DNA from: Saccharothrix sp. ST-888
GTDB taxonomy: Bacteria > Actinomycetota > Actinomycetes > Streptomycetales > Streptomycetaceae
NCBI RefSeq assembly: GCF_000955975.1
Contig: NZ_JYJF01000009.1
Coordinates: 1-64,000 of the forward strand
DNA: 64,000 nucleotides
Direction: 5' to 3'
Below, piece by piece: positions 25,098 to 33,103 of this stretch. Below the pieces are notes generated by a model that did not search any database, had not been told where the DNA came from, and saw nothing but the letters and a program-made list of their open reading frames with translations. The translations under genes and the position numbers were made by a program. How positions within the stretch are numbered: the first letter of the stretch is position 1; every line of letters begins with the position of its first letter.

Positions 25098-25819
25098 CGA
25101 CCAACGACACCCCCACAGTGGTGCTGGTGCACGGCGCCTTCGCCGACGCCTCCAGCTTCGCCCGGGTCGTCCCCGAACTGCTCGCCGACGGGCTGAAGGT
25201 GCTGGCCCCACCGGTGCCCAACCGCAGCCTGACCGGTGACGCCGACTACCTGGCCTCGGTGGTCCGGCAGATCCCCGGGCCGGTCGTGCTGGTCGGCCAC
25301 TCCTACGGCGGTGCCGTGATCACCGTGGCCGGTGCCGAGGAGAACGTCAAGGCGCTGGTGTACCTGGCGGGTTACGCGCTGGAGGAGGGGGAGAGCCTGG
25401 GCGAGCTGCAGGCCCGCTTCCCCGCCTCGGAGCTGGCCGACGCGCTGGTGTACGCGCCGTTCCCGCTGCCGGACGGCTCGGGCGAGGGCACCGACGTCTC
25501 GGTCGAGGCGGAGCGCTTCCCGGAGATCTTCGCCGCGGACGTGGACCCGGCGCTCGCCCGGGTGCTCGCCCGCTCCCAGCGCCCGCTGGCCGCCGCGGCC
25601 TTCGCCGAGGCCGCGCCGGTCGCCGCCTGGCGGACCAAGCCGTCCTGGGGGCTGGTCGCGGCCGCCGACCGGACCATCAACCCCGAGGTCGAGCGGTTCG
25701 GCTACCGGCGCGCCGGGATGACCACCGTCGAGGTCGACTCCTCGCACCTGGTGATGCTCTCCCAGCCGGAGCAGGTGGCCGAGCTGATCCGCACCGTCGT
25801 CCGCTGCGTGACCGCCTGA
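25094..25819 (+). CDS. Alpha/beta hydrolase
   Basis: A 241-residue hydrolase whose GTG (25094) overlaps the stop of the preceding esterase gene, so the two are translationally coupled. Motifs: VVLVHGAFADASSF (oxyanion hole), nucleophile elbow GHSYGG (Ser70), a late Asp in VAAADRTINPEV and a catalytic His in DSSHLVML. It belongs to the small salicylate esterase/methylesterase-like group. Two paralogues lie at 46510-47358 and 47403-48089 (compare TVVLVHGGYADSSCW and SVVLVHGGFVDGSGW). The substrate is unknown. Confidence 0.9.
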   Translation: MTTNDTPTVVLVHGAFADASSFARVVPELLADGLKVLAPPVPNRSLTGDADYLASVVRQIPGPVVLVGHSYGGAVITVAGAEENVKALVYLAGYALEEGESLGELQARFPASELADALVYAPFPLPDGSGEGTDVSVEAERFPEIFAADVDPALARVLARSQRPLAAAAFAEAAPVAAWRTKPSWGLVAAADRTINPEVERFGYRRAGMTTVEVDSSHLVMLSQPEQVAELIRTVVRCVTA

Positions 25820-25832
25820 CCGGGAGTATTCG

Positions 25833-26387
25833 ATGACCAGCCAGCCCCGACTCCACCAGCACGGCCCCGAGGTGCAGGCGTACGGCACCGTCACACAGTT
25901 GCCGATCGCGCTCGCCCACGACACCCGGCAGTACTCCTGCCAGCGGCTCAACCGCCTGCTCGCGGACACCCAGTTCCTGTACGCGCTGTACAAGAAGCAC
26001 CACTGGGGCGCGCACGGCCCGACCTCCTACCAGCTGCACCTGTTGTTCGACAAGCACGCCCAGGAGCAGCTGACCCTGGTCGACGCGCTCGCCGAGCGGG
26101 TGCGGATGCTGGGCGGCGTCCCCGTGGGCGACCCCCGGCACGCCGCCGAGATCACCGGTGTGCCGCGCCCGCCGGACGGGGTCGAGGACGTGCCCGCGAT
26201 GCTCTCGCGGCTCCTCGACGCCCACGAGGCCGTCCTGGCCGAGGCCCGCGACGCGGCCGGCCGCACCGCCCAGCTCGGCGACGACGGCACCCAGGACCTG
26301 CTGGTCTCCCAGCTGATCCGCACCGGTGAGGCCCAGGTCTGGTTCCTCGCCGAACACCTCGTGGTCACGCCCCGTCCCGAGGCGTGA
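25833..26387 (+). CDS. Dps-like ferritin-fold stress protein
   Basis: A 184-residue ferritin-like protein of the Dps group, which stores iron and shields DNA in stationary phase and under peroxide. The ferroxidase pattern is visible: YALYKKHHWGAHGPTSYQLH, then LLFDKHAQEQLTLVDALAER (about residues 50-90), with further helices to LIRTGEAQVWFLAEHL. The ATG at 25833 follows CGGGAG, 13 bases after the hydrolase stop. The short charged N- and C-terminal tails could bind DNA. Co-transcription with hydrolases suggests a stress-linked operon. Confidence 0.88.
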   Translation: MTSQPRLHQHGPEVQAYGTVTQLPIALAHDTRQYSCQRLNRLLADTQFLYALYKKHHWGAHGPTSYQLHLLFDKHAQEQLTLVDALAERVRMLGGVPVGDPRHAAEITGVPRPPDGVEDVPAMLSRLLDAHEAVLAEARDAAGRTAQLGDDGTQDLLVSQLIRTGEAQVWFLAEHLVVTPRPEA

Positions 26388-26458
26388 CCGACCGGGCGGG
26401 GCCGGTCCTCGGCGGGCCCCGCCCACTTGCCCGAATCGTCACCACCTCGGAGGTACCC

Positions 26459-26920
26459 GTGTCCGGCCGCCACCCGATGCACGATCAGGGGCCTGCGGCC
26501 GGCGCGGACTCCACTGTGCTCCCGCTGGAAGCACAACTGTATGTAGGAGAGGGACAATTCATCGACCTGCCGGTCCCCTTCCGGTACTGCCGGGACGCGC
26601 CGTTCGCCGTCGTCCTGGAGTTCCCCGAGGCGGAGGAGGCCGTCGGGACGTGGGAGTTCTCCCGCGACCTGCTGTGGGAGGGCCTGCACAAGCCGGCAGG
26701 GCTCGGCGACGTGCGGATCTGGCCGCCGTGCCAGTGCCACGGCCGCACCCTGCTGCGGATCATGCTCATCGGGCCGGACGGCACGGCCCTGCTCGACCTG
26801 CCTCTCAAACCGCTGCGCAGCTGGCTCCGCAAGGAGAGCTACGCCCTGGTGCCGCGCGGTACCGAAGCCGAACTCATCGACTGGGAGGCCGAGTCGGCCC
26901 ACCTGGCCGGTGATCACTGA
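26459..26920 (+). CDS. SsgA-family sporulation/cell-division regulator (SsgA-like protein)
   Basis: A 153-residue SsgA-like protein, a family confined to sporulating actinomycetes that helps position septa and peptidoglycan processing. Seen: PLEAQLYVGEGQFIDLPVPF, YCRDAPFAVVLEFPEAEEAV, WEFSRDLLWEGL and the C-terminal SWLRKESYALVPRGTEAELI. GTG 26459 is chosen for the GGAGG seven bases upstream; the frame is open further back to 26384. It follows the Dps-like gene by about 70 bases and may share its transcript. Which SALP paralogue it is (SsgB to SsgG type) cannot be decided here. Confidence 0.9.
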   Translation: MSGRHPMHDQGPAAGADSTVLPLEAQLYVGEGQFIDLPVPFRYCRDAPFAVVLEFPEAEEAVGTWEFSRDLLWEGLHKPAGLGDVRIWPPCQCHGRTLLRIMLIGPDGTALLDLPLKPLRSWLRKESYALVPRGTEAELIDWEAESAHLAGDH

Positions 26921-26938
26921 TTCAGGAGGAACACCCTC

Positions 26939-27853
26939 ATGCGCTCCCGCTTCCCCGTCCGGCTGCGCCTCGCGGCGCTGGCCACCGCACTGCTCGCCCT
27001 CGGCCCGGCCACCGGCCTGACCGCTCAGGCGGCCGAACCCACGATCGCGGTGGGCACGCAGTACGACACCACCCACGTGTATGTGACCCCCGGTGCCATG
27101 GACGCCTTCGTCACCAGCTGGGAAGCCGTCTTCGGCGGCCACCACACCCAGAAGGCACTGGTCACCGTCACGCCCACGCCCAGCAGGACCTACTCCGAGC
27201 TGGTCCTCTCGCCGGTCGGCACCCTCTCGGTCTTCGACTACCAGACGCCCGCGCCCTACCCGTTCGGGGCGGAGCGCACCGGCTGGCTGGTCAAGGACCT
27301 CGACCGGGGCGTCCGCAAGGCCGAGCAGGCCGGGGCCGCCGTCGTGGTGGCCCCGTTCGACGACCCGATCGGGCGGGACGCCGTCGTCCAGTTCCCCGGC
27401 GGCATCGACGCCCAGCTGTACTGGCACACCACGCCCCCGTCCTACCCGGCGCTGGCGACCGTGCCGGAGAACCGCCTGTACGTCCCGGCCGGCTCGCTGC
27501 ACGCCTTCCTGCGCAGCTACCTGCGCTTCACCGGCGGCCGGGTGGTCTCGGACGACTCCCGTGCACCCGGCGCCGAGCTGGGCCTGCCCGGCAGCACCTA
27601 CCACCGGATCAGGATCACCGGCCCGTTCGGGGACACCGCGGTGCTGGCCACCGACGGGCACCTGCCCTACCCCTTCGGTCGGGAGCTGACGGGCTACCAG
27701 GTCGACGACCTGACCGCGACGCTGGCCCGGGCCCGGACGGCCGGTGCCCAGGTGCTGTGGGGACCGCAGACGGCCGGTGGCCGTGACTCCGCGCTGGTGC
27801 AGTTCCCCGGCGGCTACCTGGCCGAGCTCCACGACCTGCGCCCGGGGCGCTGA
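26939..27853 (+). CDS. Secreted VOC/glyoxalase-fold protein
   Basis: A 304-residue exported protein. The N-terminus (MRSRFPVRLRLAALATALLA, then AQAAEPT) is a Sec signal with cleavage near residue 30. The mature part has two tandem VOC (glyoxalase/dioxygenase-fold) units: DTTHVYVTPGAMDAFVTSWE to VVQFPGGIDAQLYWH, and RLYVPAGSLHAFLRSYL to ALVQFPGGYLAELHD. Possible metal ligands are the His and Glu at the ends of each unit. The ATG at 26939 follows AGGAGGA. Export is unusual for this fold, which normally serves cytoplasmic detoxification. It is the last gene of the run and ends at a strong hairpin. Confidence 0.82.
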   Translation: MRSRFPVRLRLAALATALLALGPATGLTAQAAEPTIAVGTQYDTTHVYVTPGAMDAFVTSWEAVFGGHHTQKALVTVTPTPSRTYSELVLSPVGTLSVFDYQTPAPYPFGAERTGWLVKDLDRGVRKAEQAGAAVVVAPFDDPIGRDAVVQFPGGIDAQLYWHTTPPSYPALATVPENRLYVPAGSLHAFLRSYLRFTGGRVVSDDSRAPGAELGLPGSTYHRIRITGPFGDTAVLATDGHLPYPFGRELTGYQVDDLTATLARARTAGAQVLWGPQTAGGRDSALVQFPGGYLAELHDLRPGR

Positions 27854-27856
27854 ACG

Positions 27857-27899
27857 ACGGGAGGGCGGCCGGAGGAATTTCCTCCGGCCGCCCTCCCGT
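27857..27899. terminator. Bidirectional hairpin terminator, 19-bp stem
   Basis: Bases 27857-27875 pair perfectly with 27881-27899, with AAT at the tip flanked by more A-T pairs. It lies between the convergent stops of the VOC gene and the minus-strand hydrolase, seven bases from the latter. Confidence 0.85.
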
Positions 27900-27906
27900 G
27901 CGTGGT

Positions 27907-28734
27907 TCAGCCGATGAAGCTCAGCAGCTCCTCGTTGACCTCCTCGGCGTGCGTCCGGATCAGGCCGTGCGGGCCGCCCGGCACCACGGCCAGCCGGGTG
28001 TCGGTGATCAGGGCGGGCAGGCGGGCGGCGGTTGCCGACAGGGGGAGGGTGCGGTCGGCGTCGCCGTGGATGACCAGGATGGGGACGTCGATCTTCGGCA
28101 GGTCCGCGCGGAAGTCGGTCAGCCAGGCCGGGACGCAGGCCAGGGTGGCGTGGGCCGAGGCGCCGACGGCGACATTCCAACTCGCCTGGACGGCCTGGGG
28201 GCTGATCCGGTCCGGCAGGGCGTCGGCGTTGTAGAAGTCCTGCAGGAAGGCGCTCAGGAAGGCCGGGCGGTCCGCCGCGATGGCCGCCTGGATGCCCTCG
28301 AACACGGCGCCGTCGACGCCCTCCGGGTTGTCCTCGGTCTTCAGCAGGAACGGCGGGACGCCGCTGATGAGCACGGCCTTGGCGACCCGGGCGGACCCGT
28401 AGCGGCCGAGGTAGCGGGTCACCTCGCCGCTGCCCATCGAGAAGCCGACCAGTGTCACGCCCTGGAGGTCAAGGTCGGTCAGCAGCCGGTCGAGGTCAGC
28501 CGCGAAGGTGTCGTAGTCGTAGCCGGTCGTCGGCCGGTCCGAGCGGCCGAAGCCGCGGCGGTCGTAGGTGATGACGCGGTGGCCGGCCGCCAGCAGGGCG
28601 GCCGTCTGCCGCTCCCAGGACGCGCCGTCCAGCGGCCAGCCGTGGATCAGCACCACCGGTCGGCCGCTGCCGTGGTCCTCGTAGTACAGCTCCACATCGG
28701 CCGAGTTCTCCCGGTCCACCGTGAGGAAAGGCAT
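27907..28734 (-). CDS. Alpha/beta hydrolase (non-heme haloperoxidase/arylesterase-like)
   Basis: A 275-residue hydrolase of the chloroperoxidase/arylesterase group. Motifs: VVLIHGWPLDGASW, the YDRRGFGRSDRP loop, nucleophile elbow GFSMGSGE (Ser99), Asp in IHGDADRTLP and His in GGPHGL. Such enzymes hydrolyse esters or form peracids that halogenate. The ATG at 28732-28734 has only a weak ribosome site. A TAGCGT (minus strand, 28774-28779) may be the -10. A TGTTCC element lies upstream at 28823, shared with two neighbouring promoters. It follows the flavoprotein gene on the same strand by ~105 bases. Confidence 0.88.
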   Translation of the reverse strand: MPFLTVDRENSADVELYYEDHGSGRPVVLIHGWPLDGASWERQTAALLAAGHRVITYDRRGFGRSDRPTTGYDYDTFAADLDRLLTDLDLQGVTLVGFSMGSGEVTRYLGRYGSARVAKAVLISGVPPFLLKTEDNPEGVDGAVFEGIQAAIAADRPAFLSAFLQDFYNADALPDRISPQAVQASWNVAVGASAHATLACVPAWLTDFRADLPKIDVPILVIHGDADRTLPLSATAARLPALITDTRLAVVPGGPHGLIRTHAEEVNEELLSFIG

Positions 28735-28800
28735 GGTGTGTCGTCTTTCTGACGTGGGGTCATGGTACGGCTCACGCTAGGAGGCGGTGGGGCGGCGGAA

Positions 28801-28829
28801 TTGTCCGCCGACGTACCGGAGCTGTTCCG
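28801..28829. promoter_or_regulatory. Possible operator: TTGTCCG and TGTTCCG about 22 bp apart
   Basis: TTGTCCG (28801-28807) and TGTTCCG (28823-28829) are direct partial repeats two helical turns apart, upstream of the minus-strand hydrolase. The spacing resembles AraC-family sites. It is weaker than the related pair at 30334-30360. Confidence 0.3.
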
Positions 28830-28841
28830 TGCGTGCGCCGC

Positions 28842-30266
28842 TCAGCCCCGGTAGGTCTCCAGCAGGCGCAGCCAGACCTCGCTGACGGTCGGGTAGGCGG
28901 GGACGGCGTGCCAGAGGCGGTCGAGCGGCACCTCGCCGGCGACCGCGACCGTCGCGGAGTGGAGCAGCTCGGCGACCCCGGCGCCGACGAAGGTCACCCC
29001 GAGGACGGTCTCCCGGTCCAGGTCGATGAGGGCCCTGGCCTGCCCCCGGTACCCGTCGGCGAAGAGCGCGGCCCCCGCCACGTCGCCGATCCGGTAGTCC
29101 ACGGCCCGCACGCGCCGGCCGCTCGCGGTGGCCTCGGCGAGGGTGAGCCCGACCGAGGCGACCTCCGGGTCGGTGAAGACCACTTGCGGCACGGCCACCC
29201 GGTCGGCGGTCGCCACGCTGCGCCCCCAGGGCGCGAGGTCGAGCTCGCGGCCGGCCGCCCGGTCGGCGATCACCGTGCCGAACACCCGGCCCTGGTACTT
29301 GCCCTGATGGGTCAGCAGCGCGCGGCGGTTGACGTCACCGGCCGCGTAGAGCCAGCCGCCGGGCACGCCCACGGCCAGCCCGGTGTCGTCCACCTCGATC
29401 CAGCCGCCGGGCTCCAGCCCGACCGTCTCCAGCCCGAGCTCGCCGGTGGCGGGCCGTCGCCCGGTGGCGAACAGCACCTCCTCGGCGCGCAGTTCACCGT
29501 GCTCGCCGAGATCCAGCACGAGCTCGCCGCTGCGGGTGAGACCCTCGACCGACACGCCGAACCTGAGGTCCACTCCGGCCTCGCGCAGCGCCTCGGCGAC
29601 CAGCTCGCCCGCGAAGGGTTCCAGCTTCGGCAGCAGGGCCTGGCCCCGGACCAGCAGGGTGACCCGGCTGCCGAGCGCCTGCCAGGCCGTGGCCAGTTCG
29701 ACGGCGACCGCGCCGCCGCCGACGATGGCCAGCCGGGGCGGGGCCTCGGCTGCGCCGGTCGCCTCGCGGTTGGTCCACACGCCCGCCTGCTCGATCCCGG
29801 GCAGGTCGGGGAGGGCGGCGCGAGTGCCGGTGCACAGCGCTACGGCGTGGCGGGCCGTCAGGGTGCGACGGCCGCCCTCGGGCAGGTCCACCGCCACCCG
29901 CCGCTCGCCGTCCAGCCGGCCGTGTCCACGGACCAGGGTGATCCCGGCCGAGTCGAGCCAGGCCACCTGGCCGTCGTCCTGCCAGTGCGCGGCGAAGGCG
30001 TCGCGCCGGCGCAGCACGGCGTCGGTGTCGAGCTCGCCGCCGGCCGCCGCCCGGGCGCCGGGCAGCCGCCGGGCCTGCTGCAGGGCGGCCGGGGGCCGGA
30101 GCAGTGCCTTGCTCGGCATGCAGGCCCAGTAGGAGCACTCGCCGCCGACGAGCTCCCGCTCGACGATCGCCACGCTCAGGCCGCCGGCCCGCGCGCGATC
30201 GGCGAGGTTCTCCCCGGTCGGGCCGGCCCCCAGCACGATCAGGTCGAACGCGTCCGCGTTGCTCAT
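28842..30266 (-). CDS. FAD-dependent pyridine nucleotide-disulfide oxidoreductase (mercuric reductase/Lpd-like)
   Basis: A 474-residue class I flavin disulfide reductase. The FAD site is LIVLGAGPTGEN, followed by the redox-active GGECSYWACMPSK (Cys44 and Cys49). The NAD(P) site is LAIVGGGAVAVELA, the second FAD contact LYAAGDVN, and the C-terminal dimer domain ends with HAVPAYPTVSEVW, where His and Glu assist catalysis. The partner disulfide substrate is unknown; mercuric reductases also carry a C-terminal Cys pair, which is absent here. The ATG at 30264-30266 lies under a TAACGT-like -10 (minus strand, 30307-30312) and the repeated TGTTCC operator. It diverges from the GNAT gene. Confidence 0.9.
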   Translation of the reverse strand: MSNADAFDLIVLGAGPTGENLADRARAGGLSVAIVERELVGGECSYWACMPSKALLRPPAALQQARRLPGARAAAGGELDTDAVLRRRDAFAAHWQDDGQVAWLDSAGITLVRGHGRLDGERRVAVDLPEGGRRTLTARHAVALCTGTRAALPDLPGIEQAGVWTNREATGAAEAPPRLAIVGGGAVAVELATAWQALGSRVTLLVRGQALLPKLEPFAGELVAEALREAGVDLRFGVSVEGLTRSGELVLDLGEHGELRAEEVLFATGRRPATGELGLETVGLEPGGWIEVDDTGLAVGVPGGWLYAAGDVNRRALLTHQGKYQGRVFGTVIADRAAGRELDLAPWGRSVATADRVAVPQVVFTDPEVASVGLTLAEATASGRRVRAVDYRIGDVAGAALFADGYRGQARALIDLDRETVLGVTFVGAGVAELLHSATVAVAGEVPLDRLWHAVPAYPTVSEVWLRLLETYRG

Positions 30267-30333
30267 CCGGTCACTGCCTCTCTCGGTGTCCGACGGTCGG
30301 GGACCGACGTTAGGCAGTCCGGCGGGGGCGGCC

Positions 30334-30360
30334 TGTTCCGTGAGTGCCCGGTGTTGTTCC
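30334..30360. promoter_or_regulatory. Direct repeat TGTTCC spaced exactly 21 bp
   Basis: TGTTCC occurs at 30334-30339 and 30355-30360, a 21-bp (two-turn) direct repeat just upstream of the flavoprotein -10. This geometry is typical of AraC-family binding. Two AraC genes lie 9-12 kb to the left. The link is inference. Confidence 0.4.
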
Positions 30361-30384
30361 CGGAGAGAACAGGGGACGACAAAT

Positions 30385-30398
30385 GTTGAGTCTTCAAC
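30385..30398. promoter_or_regulatory. Inverted repeat GTTGA-N4-TCAAC upstream of the GNAT gene
   Basis: GTTGA (30385-30389) and TCAAC (30394-30398) are inverted copies in an AT-rich patch. They resemble MarR-type redox operators and the TAGTTTCAACTA palindrome at 45543. Confidence 0.4.
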
Positions 30399-30448
30399 TA
30401 AAGTCTCTCCCGTCGGTCCGAGCGGGCCGCCCCGATGTAGGAGGAACC

Positions 30449-30763
30449 ATGGAGCAGTCCGTCGTGGACAACGCCGAGAAGTCGCGCTTCGAGATCCGCG
30501 AGGCGGGCGAGCTCGCCGGTTTCGCCGAGTACCACCGCTCGGGCAGCGAGATCGCCTTCATCCACACCGAGATCGACCCGCGCTTCGAGGGCCGGGGCCT
30601 GGCGGGCAAGCTGGCTCGCACCGCCCTCGACACGGCGCGCGAGCAGGGGTTGGCCATACTGCCCTACTGCCCCTTCATCCGTGGCTGGATCATCAAGCAC
30701 CCCGAGTACATCGACCTGGTCCCGGCCTCCCACCACGCCAAGTTCGGTCTGCTGGCCGACTGA
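30449..30763 (+). CDS. GNAT-family N-acetyltransferase (small YjdJ-like type)
   Basis: A 104-residue single-domain GCN5-like acetyltransferase. It shows GELAGFAEYHRSGSEIAFIH, then TEIDPRFEGRGLAGKLART, whose RGxG-type loop (GRGLAGKL) binds acetyl-CoA, and ILPYCPFIRGWIIKHPEYID. This short form resembles YjdJ and human GTLF3B/NATD1, proteins of unknown substrate. The ATG at 30449 follows an excellent AGGAGGA site; the longer upstream frame is not needed. It diverges from the flavoprotein gene and converges on the MFS gene seven bases away. A MarR-like inverted repeat lies in its promoter. Confidence 0.88.
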   Translation: MEQSVVDNAEKSRFEIREAGELAGFAEYHRSGSEIAFIHTEIDPRFEGRGLAGKLARTALDTAREQGLAILPYCPFIRGWIIKHPEYIDLVPASHHAKFGLLAD

Positions 30764-30770
30764 GCGCGGG

Positions 30771-32372
30771 TCAGAGGCCCTGGGGCCGGGCTGCGACGGC
30801 GTGGGTCACGACCGGGTCCTCGGCCGCGAACCGGCGGGCCGTGCGCTCGAATTCGTGATCGATCCCGGTGTAGCGGTCGTGGTGCTGGGCGCGGTGCTCG
30901 GCCCAGGAGGAGACGGTGAAGACCTCGGTGAACCGCTCCGGGGCGGCCGCGTCCCGGTACAGGCCCCAACCGATGGCGCCGGTGCGGCGGCGCGAGGCTT
31001 CGATGGCCGCCATCGCGCGGGTGAAGTCCGGGGCGTCCGGGACGGCGACCCGGTAGGTGGCGGTGACCAGGACCGGGCCGTCCTGCGGGGCGGGCTCGAC
31101 GGTCAGCCGTGGTTCCGGCCAGGTGTCGGAGAGGGCGGGATCGGCCCGGCCGTTCAGCAGGGGGAGGCCGCGCAGTGAGACCACGCCGAGCAGGAGCAGC
31201 CCGGCGGGGACGGCGAGGGCGGCGGTGAGCCCGGCGCGCTGGGCCAACTGGCCCCAGACGAGGGCGCCCAGCGCGTTGCCGCCCTGGAAGACGAGCAGGT
31301 AGCAGGCGACCGCCCGTGCCCGGACCCAGTTGGGGACTTCGAGCTGCAGGGCGGCGCTGAGGGTGGACAGTCCCCAGATCCAGGCCGCGCCCGCCACCGC
31401 GAGGGCCGCACCGGCCGAGGTGGCGTCCCTGCTGACGGCGACGACGAGGAGCGCGCCCGCCGTCAGGGTACCGGCCAGGGCCAGCATGCCGGTGGCCCCG
31501 AGGCGGGCACCCAGTCGGGGCAGTGCGGCGGCGCCCAGGACGGCCCCCAGCCCGACGGCGCCGAGCAGCACGCCGTACCCGGAGGGGCCGAGGCCCAGCC
31601 GCTGGACGGCGGCCACCGGCAGCAGCGCCCAGAGGGCGGCGGCCCCGGGGACGAACAGCGCGCTGCGCAGCAGGATCCGCCGGACGCTCGGCGCATTGCG
31701 TACGTACCGCCCGCCCGCGCGCAGTGCCGCGAGGGCGTGTTCGCGTTCCTGGCCCCGGCGTGGCGTCTGGGCGGTGGGCCGCCACCGCAGCAGGACCAGC
31801 AGGATGCCGAGGAACGAGACGGCGTTGACGGCGAAGGTCCAGTCGACCCCGGCGGCCGCGACCAGGGCGCCGCCGAGGGCGGGCCCGGCCGCCCGGGCCA
31901 GGTTCATGTTGACCGCCCCGAGGGCCGATGCCTGCCGCAGCTGCTCGCGCGGGACCAGGCTGGGCTGGAGGGCCTGCCAGGCCGGGCCGCCCAGGGCGGT
32001 CAGGCAGCCGAGCAGGAAGGTGAGCAGGAGCAGCGACCACACGCCGAGGGTGCCGAGCAGGGCGAGTGCGGTGAGGACGGCCGCCGCTGCGGCCATCGCC
32101 GCCTGCAGGCCGAGCAGCAGACGGCGGCGGTCCACCAGGTCGGCGAGAACGCCGGCCGGCAGGGCGAGGAGCAGCACGGGCAGCCCGGCCGCGACCTGTA
32201 CCAGCGAGACCAGCGCCGGCCCGTGGCCGACCAGCAGCCACTGCGCGCCGACGGTCTGCACCCAGCCGCCCACGTTGGACACGAACTGGGCCAGCCAGAG
32301 TGCCCGGAAGACCTTCTCCCGCAGCGGGCTCCAGGCAGGGCCGGCGGCTGCCGGGGTGGCACGGGGCTGCAT
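30771..32372 (-). CDS. MFS exporter (EntS-like) with C-terminal monooxygenase/dimeric barrel-like domain
   Basis: A 533-residue protein. The first ~410 residues are a 12-helix MFS transporter of the enterobactin-exporter type: FRALWLAQFVSNVGGWVQTV, LADLVDRRRLLLG (motif A), NMNLARAAGPALGGALV. After ~30 linker residues a soluble domain follows (VLVTATYRVAVPDAPDFTRA, IEASRRRTGAIGWGLYRDAA, FTEVFTVSSWAEHRAQHHDR), like an antibiotic-biosynthesis-monooxygenase or dimeric alpha-beta-barrel fold. That domain could bind or modify the exported compound; this is inference. The ATG at 32370-32372 has a GGAGG nearby (CCTCCGGGAGG). DoxX and isochorismatase genes lie upstream on the same strand. Confidence 0.88.
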   Translation of the reverse strand: MQPRATPAAAGPAWSPLREKVFRALWLAQFVSNVGGWVQTVGAQWLLVGHGPALVSLVQVAAGLPVLLLALPAGVLADLVDRRRLLLGLQAAMAAAAAVLTALALLGTLGVWSLLLLTFLLGCLTALGGPAWQALQPSLVPREQLRQASALGAVNMNLARAAGPALGGALVAAAGVDWTFAVNAVSFLGILLVLLRWRPTAQTPRRGQEREHALAALRAGGRYVRNAPSVRRILLRSALFVPGAAALWALLPVAAVQRLGLGPSGYGVLLGAVGLGAVLGAAALPRLGARLGATGMLALAGTLTAGALLVVAVSRDATSAGAALAVAGAAWIWGLSTLSAALQLEVPNWVRARAVACYLLVFQGGNALGALVWGQLAQRAGLTAALAVPAGLLLLGVVSLRGLPLLNGRADPALSDTWPEPRLTVEPAPQDGPVLVTATYRVAVPDAPDFTRAMAAIEASRRRTGAIGWGLYRDAAAPERFTEVFTVSSWAEHRAQHHDRYTGIDHEFERTARRFAAEDPVVTHAVAARPQGL

Positions 32373-32591
32373 CGGATTGCCTCCGGGAGGTGCGTGGGGC
32401 GGGCTCTTCGGATCACGGTCGGCTGAGACATCGGCCGCCGGTGCCGGTGGGCCCGTCCTGCCCGCTGGCGGGAGGGGCGTGCATCGGTGGCGGCTGGTCG
32501 GGGTGGTCGGGAGGAGCTGTCCTGGCGGGGGCGGACGGGTGTGGGCCCCGAGGCGGGGGTGCCTTGGGGCCCACGGGGGGTGCCTGGGGTG

Positions 32592-33074
32592 TCAGTTCCG
32601 GTGCAGGGCGAGCCGGGTAGCCAGGCCGCCGCCGACGCCGAGGGCCACGGCCACCGGCAGCCACCACAGTGGCCAGTGGGCCAGGCCGAGTGCGCCGTCC
32701 AGCGACCACTGGCCGGGGCCGGTGGCGGTGAGCACCGCGCCGATGACGATCAGGACGAGCGGGTACTCGAACCCGTCGTGCTGCACCCAGAGGCCGTGCG
32801 GCCACTTGACGGTGAGCGCGACGGTCATCACGCCCATCGCGCCCGCGCCGGCCAGCGGGGTGAGCAGGCCGAGCGCCAGCATCAGCCCGGCGCCGAGCTG
32901 GGTGCCGCCCGCGGCGAGGGCGGTGAGCACCCCGCCGCGGAAGCCGTCGCCGCGGAACTCCGCGGTGCCGCCGGCCAGTCCGCTGCCGCCGAGGTGGTAG
33001 CTGATCTTCTGGATGCCGTGACCCGCGATCAGCAGTCCGGCGACCAGACGCAGCAGGAGAAGGCCCGTGTTCAT
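32592..33074 (-). CDS. DoxX-family membrane protein
   Basis: A 160-residue integral membrane protein with four predicted helices: LLLLRLVAGLLIAGHGIQKI, LGAGLMLALGLLTPLAGAGA, VLIVIGAVLTATG and the C-terminal WWLPVAVALGVGGGLA. The GHGIQK start and the FRGDGFRGG loop are typical of DoxX/YphA-type proteins, linked in other bacteria to quinone or thiol redox balance. The ATG at 33072-33074 follows GGAG-like sequence on the minus strand. It lies 29 bases after the isochorismatase gene and probably shares its transcript. Confidence 0.88.
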   Translation of the reverse strand: MNTGLLLLRLVAGLLIAGHGIQKISYHLGGSGLAGGTAEFRGDGFRGGVLTALAAGGTQLGAGLMLALGLLTPLAGAGAMGVMTVALTVKWPHGLWVQHDGFEYPLVLIVIGAVLTATGPGQWSLDGALGLAHWPLWWLPVAVALGVGGGLATRLALHRN

Positions 33075-33103
33075 GAGGGAGCTCCGGTCAGGGTCGCGGC
33101 CGG

